NCBI GenBank assembly: GCA_951812715.1
Contig: OX638323.1
Location: 1,364,001 to 1,428,000, forward strand
Direction of reading: 5' to 3'
DNA length: 64,000 nucleotides
Source: an uncultured Pseudohongiella sp.
GTDB lineage: Bacteria > Pseudomonadota > Gammaproteobacteria > Pseudomonadales > Pseudohongiellaceae
The notes under the pieces are model-generated. The model was given only the letters and a program-made list of their open reading frames with translations. It was not told the DNA's origin and did not search any database. This document shows, one piece after another, positions 1-9,306 of this stretch; positions within the stretch are counted from its first letter, which is position 1, and each line of letters opens with the position of its first letter. Both the position numbers and the translations under genes were made by a program.

Positions 1-39
1 GCCACCGGTAACCAGCACTTTCTGTTCGTTGAAATTCAT
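1..39 (-). CDS. Short-chain dehydrogenase (SDR), N-terminal fragment cut by window edge
   Basis: Only 13 codons are inside the window: ATG at 39, reading MNFNEQKVLVTGG. The VLVTGG stretch is the beginning of the first beta strand and glycine-rich NAD(P)-binding turn of SDR enzymes. A GAGGAA ribosome-binding site sits just upstream on the minus strand. It follows the thiolase-like gene at 80-1642 on the same strand with a 40-base gap, so the two are probably co-transcribed; SDR plus thiolase-like pairs are common in lipid and CoA-ester metabolism. The substrate cannot be told. Confidence 0.65.
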   Translation of the reverse strand, partial: MNFNEQKVLVTGG

Positions 40-79
40 TTCCTCATCCCGATTTCGGTCCGCACCCTCGCCGCGCGAC

Positions 80-1642
80 TCAGGCGGGGACGAAAACGTT
101 TCCTTGCGGCGTCGCGCTTACGGTTCCGGAACGCCCCATCTGATCTTCCGCGACCAGCCGCGCCAACGCCGTTTCGTCAGCGGGCGTATTGGCGACGAAT
201 CGACGCCCGTCGGCGCATTGCCGGCCGATGACGATGCCTTTGTCAGGCGCGCCGCGCTTGAAGCAAACGGTATAGGTTTCCACTGTCGCCGAGCCGCTCG
301 GCTGCTCCGTAAATTCCGGGCTGACCATGGCGTCGATAGCGGCCTGATCCGCGGCGGAACTCGGCAATTTCCATCGGCCCGGAAACGGGCTCGTCGAATA
401 AATCCCAGTCGCGTGCTTGGAAAGAAAGCCGCCGGTGGCGGTAACAAGTCCACAACTGGCGGGTTTCGCCCGCAGCAAGAATACCATCTCGGCGATGGCA
501 TGCATGCTGTAATTGTTGCCCGGTCCGCCAAAAAACGGTAGGCCGCCGGTTACCGTCAGACCTCTTGCATCATCGGGTTTCAGACCCAACTCCGCGCAGG
601 CGACTTCCACCGCCGAAGGAAAACACGAGTAAAGATCGATGAAATCCATGTCCGCGACAGTTTTGCCGGCCATGGCTAATGCCGTGGCGGCGTTGGCGCG
701 AATCGCCGGCGAGGCATGGTAATTGACGCGCTCGGACACCAGCTGTTTTTCCCGCGCCTCCGCGCAGCCATGCAGAAACACCCACGAGCTGGGATCGATG
801 CCTAGCTCTCTTGCCTTGCCGACGGAAGTCATTACCAGGGCGGCGCCCTGATTGACGCTGTCCCTGGCGTTCATCAGTTTTGGATAGGGCAGGCAGATGT
901 ACCGGTTGCTCGCGTTGATCGAGGCCAATTCGGCCCGCTTGCGCGGTTCGCCATAAAAGGCAAAAGGGTTAGCGCTCGCCGTTCGCGCAAATCGCGCCAT
1001 AATGCCGGCCATCAAATCAAGGTGCTGTTCAATGCTGTTGCCGAGTCCCGCGCGAATAGCATTCTCGAACAACGGATAGGTTTGCACGGGAATGCCGATT
1101 CCGTGAACCAGTTCATGCCGGCTCGCCAGGGTAGCGCCCATGCCGCGATCGTCCAGGGAGCCGCCATCCTCCTCTTGCCAGTCCAGGCTCACACCCGCGC
1201 GCATGGCTGCGCGGGCGGTATGAATTGCTTCGCCGCCGGCGAGCAGGGCTACGCCGATATCGCCGTCAGCGATGGCCTGGGCAACTTCATTCACCAGCGT
1301 CTGGGGCGTGTCGCCGCCGATATTGCCATAGATCGCATGCGCGGGATTTGCCCCAATGCGGCGCGCAACGGCGCGGGGCGGATTCTCCGCCCGGCCGAAA
1401 GAAACATCGTCACGCGGCCGGTTGCGGGAATCCTGGAAGATTCGGACTACGGCAAGCGTGTCGATCAAGTCTGCGAGCAAGTCTTCGCAGCCGGTATCCT
1501 TGAGCGCGGATTCCGCGGCGCATGCGGCGATACCCATTGGCGGCCGCGCCTGCCGCGGCGGCAAGTCCCGTTCCATGTACTGCCCCGCGCCGACAATTAC
1601 CGGAGTGGAGTCTTCAGGCGCCCTCGCCCGGCTATTTCCCAT
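80..1642 (-). CDS. Thiolase-like protein (acetyl-CoA acetyltransferase family, TLP1-like)
   Basis: A 520-residue member of the thiolase superfamily. The start PVIVGAGQYMERD, the segment GGDTPQTLVNEVAQAI, the repeat-half region DLYSCFPSAVEVACAEL and the late GGLPFFGGPGNNYSMHAIAE follow the thiolase fold. It is longer than a degradative thiolase (about 390 residues) because of a C-terminal extension, from about residue 430, that resembles the extra OB-like domain of mycobacterial thiolase-like protein type 1. I see no CxSG motif at the usual position of the acylated cysteine, so catalysis of the standard reaction is doubtful and binding or transfer of acyl-CoA is an alternative. Likely co-transcribed with the SDR gene that runs off the window. 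Confidence 0.75.
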   Translation of the reverse strand: MGNSRARAPEDSTPVIVGAGQYMERDLPPRQARPPMGIAACAAESALKDTGCEDLLADLIDTLAVVRIFQDSRNRPRDDVSFGRAENPPRAVARRIGANPAHAIYGNIGGDTPQTLVNEVAQAIADGDIGVALLAGGEAIHTARAAMRAGVSLDWQEEDGGSLDDRGMGATLASRHELVHGIGIPVQTYPLFENAIRAGLGNSIEQHLDLMAGIMARFARTASANPFAFYGEPRKRAELASINASNRYICLPYPKLMNARDSVNQGAALVMTSVGKARELGIDPSSWVFLHGCAEAREKQLVSERVNYHASPAIRANAATALAMAGKTVADMDFIDLYSCFPSAVEVACAELGLKPDDARGLTVTGGLPFFGGPGNNYSMHAIAEMVFLLRAKPASCGLVTATGGFLSKHATGIYSTSPFPGRWKLPSSAADQAAIDAMVSPEFTEQPSGSATVETYTVCFKRGAPDKGIVIGRQCADGRRFVANTPADETALARLVAEDQMGRSGTVSATPQGNVFVPA

Positions 1643-1782
1643 AAGTCATCCTGAAAGTGGACTCTACAAAGTGGACTCTAATTCTTGCCTCTCCAGCGCC
1701 GTACTTATATAGTCTCGCGAATAGCGCCGCACATGAGCCGGCGCCCGACTCCGAACCAAAACAACCGAAACAGGATCAGCCC

Positions 1783-2223
1783 ATGTCAAAGATTCGCTAT
1801 GTCATCGCCGTGCTGGCGCTGCTCGTACCGGCAAGTTTTGCCGCCGAATGGGATGAATTCGTTATCGTGCAACTGAATGATATCGTATGGGACGAAAGCC
1901 TCAACCGCACCCAATCGCATTTGCTGTACGGAAATCCCCAGGAAGAGGGTCTCTATATTATGCGGATTCGCTTCCCCGCCGGCGGGACAAGCAATCCCCA
2001 TTTCCATGATCAGGATCGGTTCATCACCGTCATCGAGGGCACTTGGCATGCGGGAACGGACGCCAGCCACGACATGACGCGGACTACGCCAATACCCGCT
2101 GGCGGATTCATGTTCCATCCCGCTGGCGCGGTGCACTATGACGGTTCCAGGGGCGGACCCGTGGTAGTGGAAATACGCGGCTTTGGTCCGGTACAGACAA
2201 TAGGCGTGGAAACTACCCAGTAG
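1783..2223 (+). CDS. Exported cupin-domain protein
   Basis: A 146-residue protein. The ATG at 1783 is chosen because it gives a clean signal peptide (MSKIRYVIAVLALLVPASFA, cut before AEW); a longer reading frame begins at 1657 but adds unlikely sequence. The mature part is a single cupin barrel: motif 1 is NPHFHDQDRFITVIEGTW (two metal-binding His, then the acidic residue) and motif 2 is PAGGFMFHPAGAVHYDG. A periplasmic metal-binding cupin is therefore likely; the ligand or reaction is unknown. It stands alone on the plus strand, divergent from the thiolase-like gene, with which it may share a promoter region. Confidence 0.75.
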   Translation: MSKIRYVIAVLALLVPASFAAEWDEFVIVQLNDIVWDESLNRTQSHLLYGNPQEEGLYIMRIRFPAGGTSNPHFHDQDRFITVIEGTWHAGTDASHDMTRTTPIPAGGFMFHPAGAVHYDGSRGGPVVVEIRGFGPVQTIGVETTQ

Positions 2224-2408
2224 ACCGTCTGGTCCGGCTCATTTAGGAGGGGATCGTGTGCGGCTGCACAACTTTTGTGTCGCAGGCCGCCACGTTTGCG
2301 CCTTCTCCGATCGATCCGGCATTACTCAAGGCAGGGCTTGAGTCTCCTGGAATCCGGAGGCTGTCCGAAGAAGTACTTTGCCGAATTGAATAATTTTGGA
2401 GAACAAGC

Positions 2409-3674
2409 ATGGCGCAGGAAACACAATTCGTACTGAACAGCTTTTCATTCCTCATCTGGGGTGTGTTGATCATGTGGATGTGCGCCGGATTCACAATGCT
2501 GGAATCCGGTTCGGTGCGCACCAAGAACGCATCGGTAATCTGTCTGAAAAACGTGGGGCTGTATGCGATAGCAGGTCTGACCTTCTACCTTGTCGGTTAC
2601 AACTTGATGTATGTCGGAGTGGATAACCTGATCGGCGGTTTCCGCATTTTTTACGGCACGTCGGCGGAAGAACAGGCGCTGCTCGGTGGCGATGCGGCTG
2701 CGGCAGCCGCGGTATTGGAGAACGGCAATTCGGTGATGTCCGACTGGTTCTTCCAGATGGTCTTCGTCGCGACGACTTCGTCGATTGTTTCGGGAACGCT
2801 TGCCGAACGAGTCCGGCTCTGGTCGTTCTTCGTTTTCGTGGCTGTGCTGACAGCCTTCATTTATCCCGTGGTCGGCGCCTGGACCTGGGGCGGAGGCTGG
2901 TTGGACCAACTGGGTTTTCAGGATTTCGCCGGCTCCACCATCGTGCATTCAACTGGTGGTTGGGCGGCTCTGGCCGGTGCTATAATCGTTGGCGCCCGCC
3001 ACGGAAAGTATCGGGAAGACGGTTCTATAAAACCGACGCCGCCATCTAATGTTCCCGTGGTGACGCTGGGGATTTTTATTCTCTGGATGGGCTGGTTCGC
3101 GTTCAACGGAGGTTCGCAACTGGCATTGAGCGGCGTGGTCGATGCCGTGGCCATCAGTAACATTCTGGTGAATACGAATCTCGCGGCCTGTGGCGGATTT
3201 ATAGCCGCGATTGCATTGAGCCGACCGATTTTCGGCCGAACCGATCTATTGGCCAGCTTGAACGGTGCGATCGCCGGCCTGGTGGCGATTACCGCGGGTC
3301 CGGATATAGTCGACCATTATTGGGCTATAATCATCGGCGCTGTCGGTGGTTCGATTTGCACACTCGGCATGAAGATGCTGGAGCGTTTACGAATCGATGA
3401 TGTGGTCGGAGCGATTTCCGCGCACCTATTCGCCGGAATTTGGGGTACTCTTGCGGTTTGCATTGTGGCTGGCGGAAACTTGCTGGTTCAAGTGGTGGGC
3501 ATACTGGCCGTAGGCGCCTTTGTGTTTTCCGCATCAATGCTCACCTGGGTGGTGATAAGAAAGTTGATGGGCGTAAGAGTTACGCTAGACGTTGAACGCC
3601 ATGGCCAGGATGTGGTGGAGTTGGGAATTGAAGCATATCCGGAGTTCGTGGTATTGCAGGATCCGGACCTTTAG
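2409..3674 (+). CDS. amt: Ammonium transporter (Amt/MEP/Rh family)
   Basis: A 421-residue polytopic membrane protein. The pore twin histidines are visible as H180 in STIVHSTGGWAAL and H339 in GAISAHLFAGIWGTL; GTLAERVRLW and GWFAFNGGSQLALSG also match Amt proteins. About eleven hydrophobic segments are present. The start at 2409 follows a TTTGGAGA ribosome-binding site. Unlike the usual arrangement there is no glnK (PII) gene next to it. Instead a STAS protein follows after 51 bases on the same strand, which suggests the transporter is tied to the partner-switching signalling genes that follow. The C-terminal tail (about residues 395-421) is cytosolic, ends EFVVLQDPDL, and could contact a regulator. 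Confidence 0.93.
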   Translation: MAQETQFVLNSFSFLIWGVLIMWMCAGFTMLESGSVRTKNASVICLKNVGLYAIAGLTFYLVGYNLMYVGVDNLIGGFRIFYGTSAEEQALLGGDAAAAAAVLENGNSVMSDWFFQMVFVATTSSIVSGTLAERVRLWSFFVFVAVLTAFIYPVVGAWTWGGGWLDQLGFQDFAGSTIVHSTGGWAALAGAIIVGARHGKYREDGSIKPTPPSNVPVVTLGIFILWMGWFAFNGGSQLALSGVVDAVAISNILVNTNLAACGGFIAAIALSRPIFGRTDLLASLNGAIAGLVAITAGPDIVDHYWAIIIGAVGGSICTLGMKMLERLRIDDVVGAISAHLFAGIWGTLAVCIVAGGNLLVQVVGILAVGAFVFSASMLTWVVIRKLMGVRVTLDVERHGQDVVELGIEAYPEFVVLQDPDL

Positions 3675-3725
3675 CGGATGAACTTGTGCGGTCGGTATCG
3701 GCAAACCTGAAATGGAGCGTTTGTA

Positions 3726-4070
3726 ATGATTGAGGTCAATGTAGAAAGACAGGACGGCGTCTTGTCGGCCATGATAACAGGGCGGATTGATGGCTCGAAC
3801 GTGATGCAGTTTGAGGAGTCCGTAAAGGGGGCTATCGAGGACGGAGATCGTGCTGTTGTACTTGATATGGAAAACCTCACGTATATCAGTTCCGCAGGGT
3901 TGCGCGCGATCCTGATGACCGCCAAGCTGCTGCAAAACCGCAATGCGAAATTCATGCTTTGCTCGCTGTCAAAATCAATCCGTGAAGTATTCGAAGTCAG
4001 CGGCTTTGACAAAATAATCAATATTCAGCCGGACAGAGCCCAGGCTCTGGCCACGATCAGCGCCGAATAA
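3726..4070 (+). CDS. STAS-domain anti-sigma factor antagonist
   Basis: A 114-residue single STAS domain of the SpoIIAA/RsbV type. The phosphorylation-site segment reads LTYISSAGLRAIL, with serines at the position phosphorylated by RsbW-like kinases. In known systems the unphosphorylated form binds the anti-sigma kinase and releases a sigma factor or other target. The partner kinase is encoded convergently at 4146-4574 and a PP2C phosphatase that could dephosphorylate it at 9303-10475. It lies 51 bases after amt on the same strand and is probably co-transcribed with it. Target unknown: no sigma factor gene is in the window. Confidence 0.88.
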   Translation: MIEVNVERQDGVLSAMITGRIDGSNVMQFEESVKGAIEDGDRAVVLDMENLTYISSAGLRAILMTAKLLQNRNAKFMLCSLSKSIREVFEVSGFDKIINIQPDRAQALATISAE

Positions 4071-4145
4071 GATCGATATTTGTTCGACGCGGCTTGCCCG
4101 TTCGACATGGCCTGCCGCCGGCTTGCCGCTGGCCGCGACGTATTT

Positions 4146-4574
4146 CTAATCTGAAGTGTCGATCTTCTTGCCTAGCACCACCACGTTCTTGTTGTTCTCG
4201 CGAAGGTAACTGACCGAGTCCATCATCTGATGGACGAAGAAGATTCCGAGTCCGCCGGGAGTCCGGTCTTCAAGGCTGGAATCCGTATCCGCCGACGCGG
4301 CATCGGTGAGATCGAATTGTTTGGCGTCATCCTCTATGCGCACTACGAGTTTGTCCCCGTCGATGCTCAAATCAATCTGGATTTCGTGCTGGGCATCGTC
4401 CGCATAACCGTAACTGATGGTGTTGTTGAGGAGTTCGTCAAGCGAAAGATTGACTTGATAGGCGATAGTCGGAGAAATTTCGCATTGCCCGCAGAATTCA
4501 TCGACGCGCTCGGCAACTACGGCTAGTTCCTTGAGATCATTCACCACACGAATGCTCAGATGGGGTTCGCTCAA
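4146..4574 (-). CDS. Anti-sigma regulatory serine/threonine kinase (RsbW/SpoIIAB-like HATPase)
   Basis: A 142-residue stand-alone GHKL ATPase domain. The N box is LSLDELLNNTISYGY and the G box TPGGLGIFFVHQMMD. Small proteins of this kind phosphorylate a STAS antagonist and sequester a sigma factor or another partner. The STAS partner is encoded convergently at 3726-4070. The ATG at 4574 precedes the family's usual start (LSIRVVNDLKELAVVAERV). It reads in the same direction as the porin, kinase, binding-protein and phosphatase genes and is the last gene of that row. Confidence 0.87.
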   Translation of the reverse strand: MSEPHLSIRVVNDLKELAVVAERVDEFCGQCEISPTIAYQVNLSLDELLNNTISYGYADDAQHEIQIDLSIDGDKLVVRIEDDAKQFDLTDAASADTDSSLEDRTPGGLGIFFVHQMMDSVSYLRENNKNVVVLGKKIDTSD

Positions 4575-4656
4575 AGTTCCAATCTCCTACCGCCGGACGC
4601 AGTTTGCCTGATTTCCATTCAATGTCCATATTACCGCGAACCGGAAAAAAATATAC

Positions 4657-5886
4657 CTAAAAGCTCGCGGTGAATTGAATCCACGCCTTGTCTATATCGG
4701 TAGCGTGGGTATCTGGATCATAAGTTGCGTACTTCAGCAGCAAAGTGTAATTGTCTCCGATCGCGTACTGCCAGGACACATCCCATTCGCCGCCATAATG
4801 CGCGGAACCCGATTCCGAACTGAAATCGTGCCAGCTAAGCGTAAGTCTCCGAGTCGTCAGGGTAATATAAGAGTCTTCGATGCCCGCATCGGGGATAGTA
4901 AGGAAGCGGTCGGTCCAGCCCTGAAATTTGTGCAGGGTCGCCAGTGGCGTGCGAAACGACATTCCCGGCTCGCTCTCGTCGCCTCCGAACACTTCATAAC
5001 CCAGCAATATCCGAAAATCTCCGGTGTCGACTCCGCCTTCAAGCAGAAGGTAGTCGGTGTCGTAAGACAGGGGATTGTCACCATAGTCGCCTTGCCTGGC
5101 GTACTCGAAATTCAGCGGAAAACTCAGTTCCTCGCCCTGAATGGTCTGACTGAAACGAATACCCGTGGTCTGATTGGAAAGCGCGGCGGCGTTTTCCAGA
5201 TCAATGGCGTAGTGATAGAGAGAAACTCTGCCGCCCATGGCCAGATTTATTCCCGCGTTCAGCAAATGCGTATTGCTGTCGTAATAATCCGTCGGAACTC
5301 CGCTGTCGGGGCCGAAAATCCGGGAAACGCCATGCACGTAACTGTAGCTCAGATTTACGTTGGACAATGCATTGCCGACCACGGTGAGCGCGTCCATGGT
5401 CTGCTCGTTCTGCCGCCAGGCAACGCCGCCGACGAAACGTTGCTCATCAAGATTGATTCGCTGGCGCCCCAATCTGACATAACCGCTGTCGTTCTTGAAA
5501 TCCACGTACGCCTGATTGATGTGCGTGCCGTCAGGGTCCGCCACCAGCGGCAAATCGGTCTTGCCGTTTCTGCTGCTGTTGAATTCGTCATCGCCGATAT
5601 AGGACACGTTGTCGAGTTCGAAAAAAAATCCCAGATTACTCAGGTCCAGTGGCCGAAAGCTGATACGGGTTTTCAGAACGGAAGCCATGGCGTCTTCATC
5701 GAATCCGGCCTGATCGACGGTTTCCATGCGATAACGGAATTCTCCGCTGAAATCGCCTTTGGCGATCGCTTCACGCATATTTGAAGCGGTCTCCTGTCCG
5801 CCAGCGCCGGTGGCAAAGCAGGTCAAGGCCACGGCAAGAAAGATTCGCGTCGCGAATTTCAGCAAATTGATTCGCATTGCAACCAT
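4657..5886 (-). CDS. Outer-membrane porin, alginate-export/OprD-like beta-barrel
   Basis: A 409-residue exported protein. The signal peptide covers about residues 1-30 (FLAVALTCFATGAGGQ). The rest is alternating beta-strand sequence with aromatic girdles and ends in F (QFTASF), as outer-membrane barrels do. Segments such as FSGEFRYRMETVDQAGF, YVRLGRQRINLDEQRFVGGVAWRQN and TLSWHDFSSESGSAHYGGEWD match the alginate-export porin family. A GAGGAT site supports the ATG at 5886; a second ATG at 5877 is possible. It sits between the anti-sigma kinase and the histidine kinase on the same strand, so uptake of the sensed compound through the outer membrane is a reasonable guess. Confidence 0.8.
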   Translation of the reverse strand: MVAMRINLLKFATRIFLAVALTCFATGAGGQETASNMREAIAKGDFSGEFRYRMETVDQAGFDEDAMASVLKTRISFRPLDLSNLGFFFELDNVSYIGDDEFNSSRNGKTDLPLVADPDGTHINQAYVDFKNDSGYVRLGRQRINLDEQRFVGGVAWRQNEQTMDALTVVGNALSNVNLSYSYVHGVSRIFGPDSGVPTDYYDSNTHLLNAGINLAMGGRVSLYHYAIDLENAAALSNQTTGIRFSQTIQGEELSFPLNFEYARQGDYGDNPLSYDTDYLLLEGGVDTGDFRILLGYEVFGGDESEPGMSFRTPLATLHKFQGWTDRFLTIPDAGIEDSYITLTTRRLTLSWHDFSSESGSAHYGGEWDVSWQYAIGDNYTLLLKYATYDPDTHATDIDKAWIQFTASF

Positions 5887-5926
5887 GACACAAATCCTCT
5901 AATTCAGTTTCCCCAAATCCAACAAT

Positions 5927-8137
5927 TCAAACTCGCTCTTGCGCGGCTTCTTCCGCCTTGCGCACCGATTTCAGCGGCAGACGTATTCTCATTTCCGTAA
6001 ATTCCCCTTCTTGCGAGTCGACGGCGATCGAACCTCCATGACGCACCAGAATATCGGTCGTCAGCGATAGGCCGAGCCCGGTTCCCTTGGTGCCATCCTT
6101 GGTGGTGAAGAATGGCTCGAAAATTTTGTCGCGAATTTTCTTGGGAATGCCCGGACCATTATCGCGCAATACAAATTCGGCATCCTCCTCCAGCCGCTTG
6201 CTGGATATGGAAATTACCGGTTCGAATCCTTCAATCCTGTGGCGTTTGTCGTCCAATGCCTGGCAGGCATTGGTGGCCAGATTCAGAAACACTCTGGAGA
6301 TATCCTGCGGCACGACTTCAAGTAGCCCGATTTCGCTGTCAAGATCCGTCACCATGTCCATATTGAAGCCGGTATTCAGCGCCCGCATCGAGTGAAAAGC
6401 CAATTCCACGTATTGTTTGAGAACGGCATTGAGGTCGGTTTCGCGCCACTCTCCTTCGCCACCGCGCGAATGTTCCAGCATGCTGCGTACGATGTTGTCG
6501 GCGCGCTTGCTGTGGTCGCGTATTTTTCCCATGCTCTTGCCCAGATCCTCCACGATTTCCCGTATGTCCTCCCTGGCGTCGGATTCGTCGATTTCCTCTA
6601 GCAATTCCTCGATCTCCTTGCCGAATTCCATCGCAATTTCGGAAAAATTGCCGATGAAATTGAGCGGATTCTTGATTTCGTGGGCGATACCCGCAGCCAA
6701 TTGGCCAAGCGATGACAGTTTCTCTTCGGCAATGATCTGCTGCTGAGCTTTTTCCAGTTCCTTCAGCGTCGCTTCCAGACTTTCGTTCTTGGCGTCCAGT
6801 TCCTGGGCCAGCTTCTCCACCAGATTGAGCCGCTGTACTTCCAGCGCGTATTCCCGAAACCTTTCCAGCGCCTGGGCCATTTCAGAAACCTCGTCATTGC
6901 CGCCGACTTCAACGGCGACTTCAAGATCGCCCCGGGACATTTCGCGCATCGCACCAGAGAGCGCGGTCAAGCGTCTGATCAGCGACTTCCAGACCAGGAA
7001 GTAACCGAAAATCATCGCGCCGATGGCGCTGATCAGATTGATCGTAAACAACAGAACAATGCCATTGGCGGCGGATTGCCGCGCCGCTTCGCTGGAGCCA
7101 AGGGCATTGCCGCTGATCAGCGCGCCCAAATTGCTGACTTCGGAATCCAGCACGCTCGACGCATCCCTGGCCATTGCCAGCGAGTCCTGCTCCTGCTCCA
7201 GCCGCAATAAGGCTTCACGGCGGAGTTCGACGATGCCCGAACTGCCGATGCCCACTCGTTCCAACCGCTGCAGGCTCGCTCCAAGGGAGGTCATCCGGGT
7301 GGAGGCCGGCAGATTGGCGTAGGCCCGCCGGGCATTGTCCAGCGCGCTGAATAGCCGCTCTTCGATCGGCGGCAGGAATTGCCGGTCATTCAATACCAGC
7401 ATTTCATCGAGCAGCAGCACCGCGAGATTAGCCTGCTGATTAACCACCGTCAGGTTGTGATAGATGGTAAATTCAACTTCCGAAGCGCGCACTTCCAATG
7501 GCGCCGGAGTCTCATCCAGACCGCGCAGGCCTTCGACGAGATAGAATCCCTGATCATCAATCGACTGCGCCAGATCGGATTCGATATTGCGATTGATTTC
7601 CGCCAGTTCCGCCGTCAGCAACATCAGGCTTTCCTCGATCTGCAATCTTCTGAAGGCGGAATCCCGGATTGAAGCCAGATGCCCGCTCAACTGGGCCAGG
7701 TGCAGCCTTATGTTTTGCGTGTTTTCGCCAAGATCCGAACGCGATTCCAGATTTTCGATAATGCTTTCCACTGCCTCCCGCTCCTGCTCGACCTCCGCCA
7801 CTTCAGCTTCGTGCTCCTGCCGCGTACGCGCGGAAATAATGCGAAAGGCGCCGTTTACCAGCGCCGTGCTCTGGCGGGCGATTTGCACGGAATCGACAAT
7901 GTTTGGCATGTCTACATCCGCCATCCGGGATTGATAGTTCAAGGTAATCTGCAATGCGAAATAGGCGACCAGGCTGGCGGTGGCGACCAGCAACACGCTG
8001 CCGAGCAGGATCAGCGTCAGGCGCGCGGCTATCGTTCGCAGAAAATTGAGCTGCCTGACATCCTGACCGTCGTCGGAGGGGATTTCGGGCGCTTCCACCC
8101 GCGCCGGGTCAGCACTGTTTTTTGCCGGATCGCTCAT
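5927..8137 (-). CDS. Sensor histidine kinase with large periplasmic helical domain and HAMP (TorS-like sensor)
   Basis: A 736-residue membrane kinase. It has TM1 at about residues 37-62, a roughly 290-residue periplasmic helical region (heptad-like, rich in Glu/Arg), TM2 at about 355-378, HAMP to about 430, a coiled coil to about 470, HisKA with the phospho-acceptor His near 484 ([14 protein letters not shown]) and a C-terminal HATPase ([20 protein letters not shown]). No receiver domain is fused. Its start overlaps the binding-protein gene by 4 bases (ATGA), so the binding protein probably presents ligand to the periplasmic domain, as TorT does for TorS. The partner regulator is likely the receiver/PP2C protein at 9303-10475. 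Confidence 0.9.
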   Translation of the reverse strand: MSDPAKNSADPARVEAPEIPSDDGQDVRQLNFLRTIAARLTLILLGSVLLVATASLVAYFALQITLNYQSRMADVDMPNIVDSVQIARQSTALVNGAFRIISARTRQEHEAEVAEVEQEREAVESIIENLESRSDLGENTQNIRLHLAQLSGHLASIRDSAFRRLQIEESLMLLTAELAEINRNIESDLAQSIDDQGFYLVEGLRGLDETPAPLEVRASEVEFTIYHNLTVVNQQANLAVLLLDEMLVLNDRQFLPPIEERLFSALDNARRAYANLPASTRMTSLGASLQRLERVGIGSSGIVELRREALLRLEQEQDSLAMARDASSVLDSEVSNLGALISGNALGSSEAARQSAANGIVLLFTINLISAIGAMIFGYFLVWKSLIRRLTALSGAMREMSRGDLEVAVEVGGNDEVSEMAQALERFREYALEVQRLNLVEKLAQELDAKNESLEATLKELEKAQQQIIAEEKLSSLGQLAAGIAHEIKNPLNFIGNFSEIAMEFGKEIEELLEEIDESDAREDIREIVEDLGKSMGKIRDHSKRADNIVRSMLEHSRGGEGEWRETDLNAVLKQYVELAFHSMRALNTGFNMDMVTDLDSEIGLLEVVPQDISRVFLNLATNACQALDDKRHRIEGFEPVISISSKRLEEDAEFVLRDNGPGIPKKIRDKIFEPFFTTKDGTKGTGLGLSLTTDILVRHGGSIAVDSQEGEFTEMRIRLPLKSVRKAEEAAQERV

Positions 8138-9306
8138 CTGGGCTCGATTCTATCCACCGAAGTAAAATCCCCACTTTCATCGATCACCGTCAGGTACACC
8201 TGATCGGAGCCCTGATTGTCGTTCAATCCGTAGGTCAGGCGGAATCCGGACAGATTTATTTCTCCGGAGGTCTTCAGCGCCCGCAGGAATCCTTCGCGAG
8301 ACGGCTCGGGCCCCGCAAGCCGCAGACCCTCGGCCGCCAGCCGGCCGGCAAGATAACCTTCGAGAGACACAAAACTGGGGGTCGCGCTGGAATTGATGCG
8401 GCGCAAAGCGGCCTGGTATTCCGCCACGACCGGCAGACTGGCATCTTCCGGGAACGGCACTACCTGGGTTACATAAACGCCTTCCCCGTCTTGCCCCAGT
8501 GTCCGCGCTAGCGCTTCGCTACCGATAAAGGAAATATTGATGAAATAGGGTGAATAGTTGAGCTTTCGCGCCCAGCGGATCATGGTAGACGCGGGCTGAT
8601 AGGCGCCGATGATAACTACGGCCTCGGCGCCTGCCCGGCGCAAATCGAGCAGCGCCAGCTTTACCGCCTCGGTATTGCGCGGATAGGAAACTTCCTCTCG
8701 GATTTCCATGCCATAGATTTCCACCGCCCGGCGCAGTCCATTCAGACCGGCGCGGCCATAGGAATCGTCCTGATAAAAGATGCTCACTGTATCCAGGCCC
8801 AGATCCAGACTGAGGCGGGCCGCCATTTCTTCGGTTTCCTGGAAATACGAAGCGCGCACGTTGATCACGTTGGGCAAGGATTCCGCGTCGCGCAGAAATT
8901 CCGCGCCGGTAAAGGCGCCGATATAAGGTATGCCCGCTTCCGTGGCAATGGGCTGGGCGGCGGTCGAGGTAGGCGTGCCCACGGGTCCGATCAAGGCAAA
9001 AACCTGACGTTCCTCAATTAGCGCACGCGTGTTGACGATGGCGGCTTCCGGCTCGTAGCCGTCATCCAGGGATACGAGTTCGAGCCGGTAGCCGTGAACG
9101 CCGCCACTTTCGTTGATTTCATTGAAGGCGGCGTCAAGCCCAAGCTTCATTCCTTCTCCGAGTTCGCGCGTGGGGCCAGCGAGCGCCGCGGATTGCCCAA
9201 ACCGGATGACGGAATCGTCGGCGGCCAACACGCCGCCAACCGCGCCCAGCGAGGCGAAGAGCAGCAGATGGCAGGCCGGCGCAATGGGCCGGAAGCAGGA
9301 ATTCAT
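8134..9306 (-). CDS. Periplasmic type-I ligand-binding protein (Leu/Ile/Val/amide-binding family)
   Basis: A 390-residue protein with a signal peptide (about residues 1-28) and a periplasmic type-I binding fold: IRFGQSAALAGPTRELGEGM at the mature N terminus, then FALIGPVGTPTSTAAQPIA and YIGAFTGAEFLRD. It resembles ABC-transporter binding proteins, but no permease or ATPase gene is nearby. It overlaps by 4 bases both the response-regulator gene upstream and the kinase gene downstream. That translational coupling argues for a sensory role with the kinase rather than transport. The ligand is unknown; the amt gene nearby suggests a nitrogen compound, but that is inference. Confidence 0.85.
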   Translation of the reverse strand: MNSCFRPIAPACHLLLFASLGAVGGVLAADDSVIRFGQSAALAGPTRELGEGMKLGLDAAFNEINESGGVHGYRLELVSLDDGYEPEAAIVNTRALIEERQVFALIGPVGTPTSTAAQPIATEAGIPYIGAFTGAEFLRDAESLPNVINVRASYFQETEEMAARLSLDLGLDTVSIFYQDDSYGRAGLNGLRRAVEIYGMEIREEVSYPRNTEAVKLALLDLRRAGAEAVVIIGAYQPASTMIRWARKLNYSPYFINISFIGSEALARTLGQDGEGVYVTQVVPFPEDASLPVVAEYQAALRRINSSATPSFVSLEGYLAGRLAAEGLRLAGPEPSREGFLRALKTSGEINLSGFRLTYGLNDNQGSDQVYLTVIDESGDFTSVDRIEPR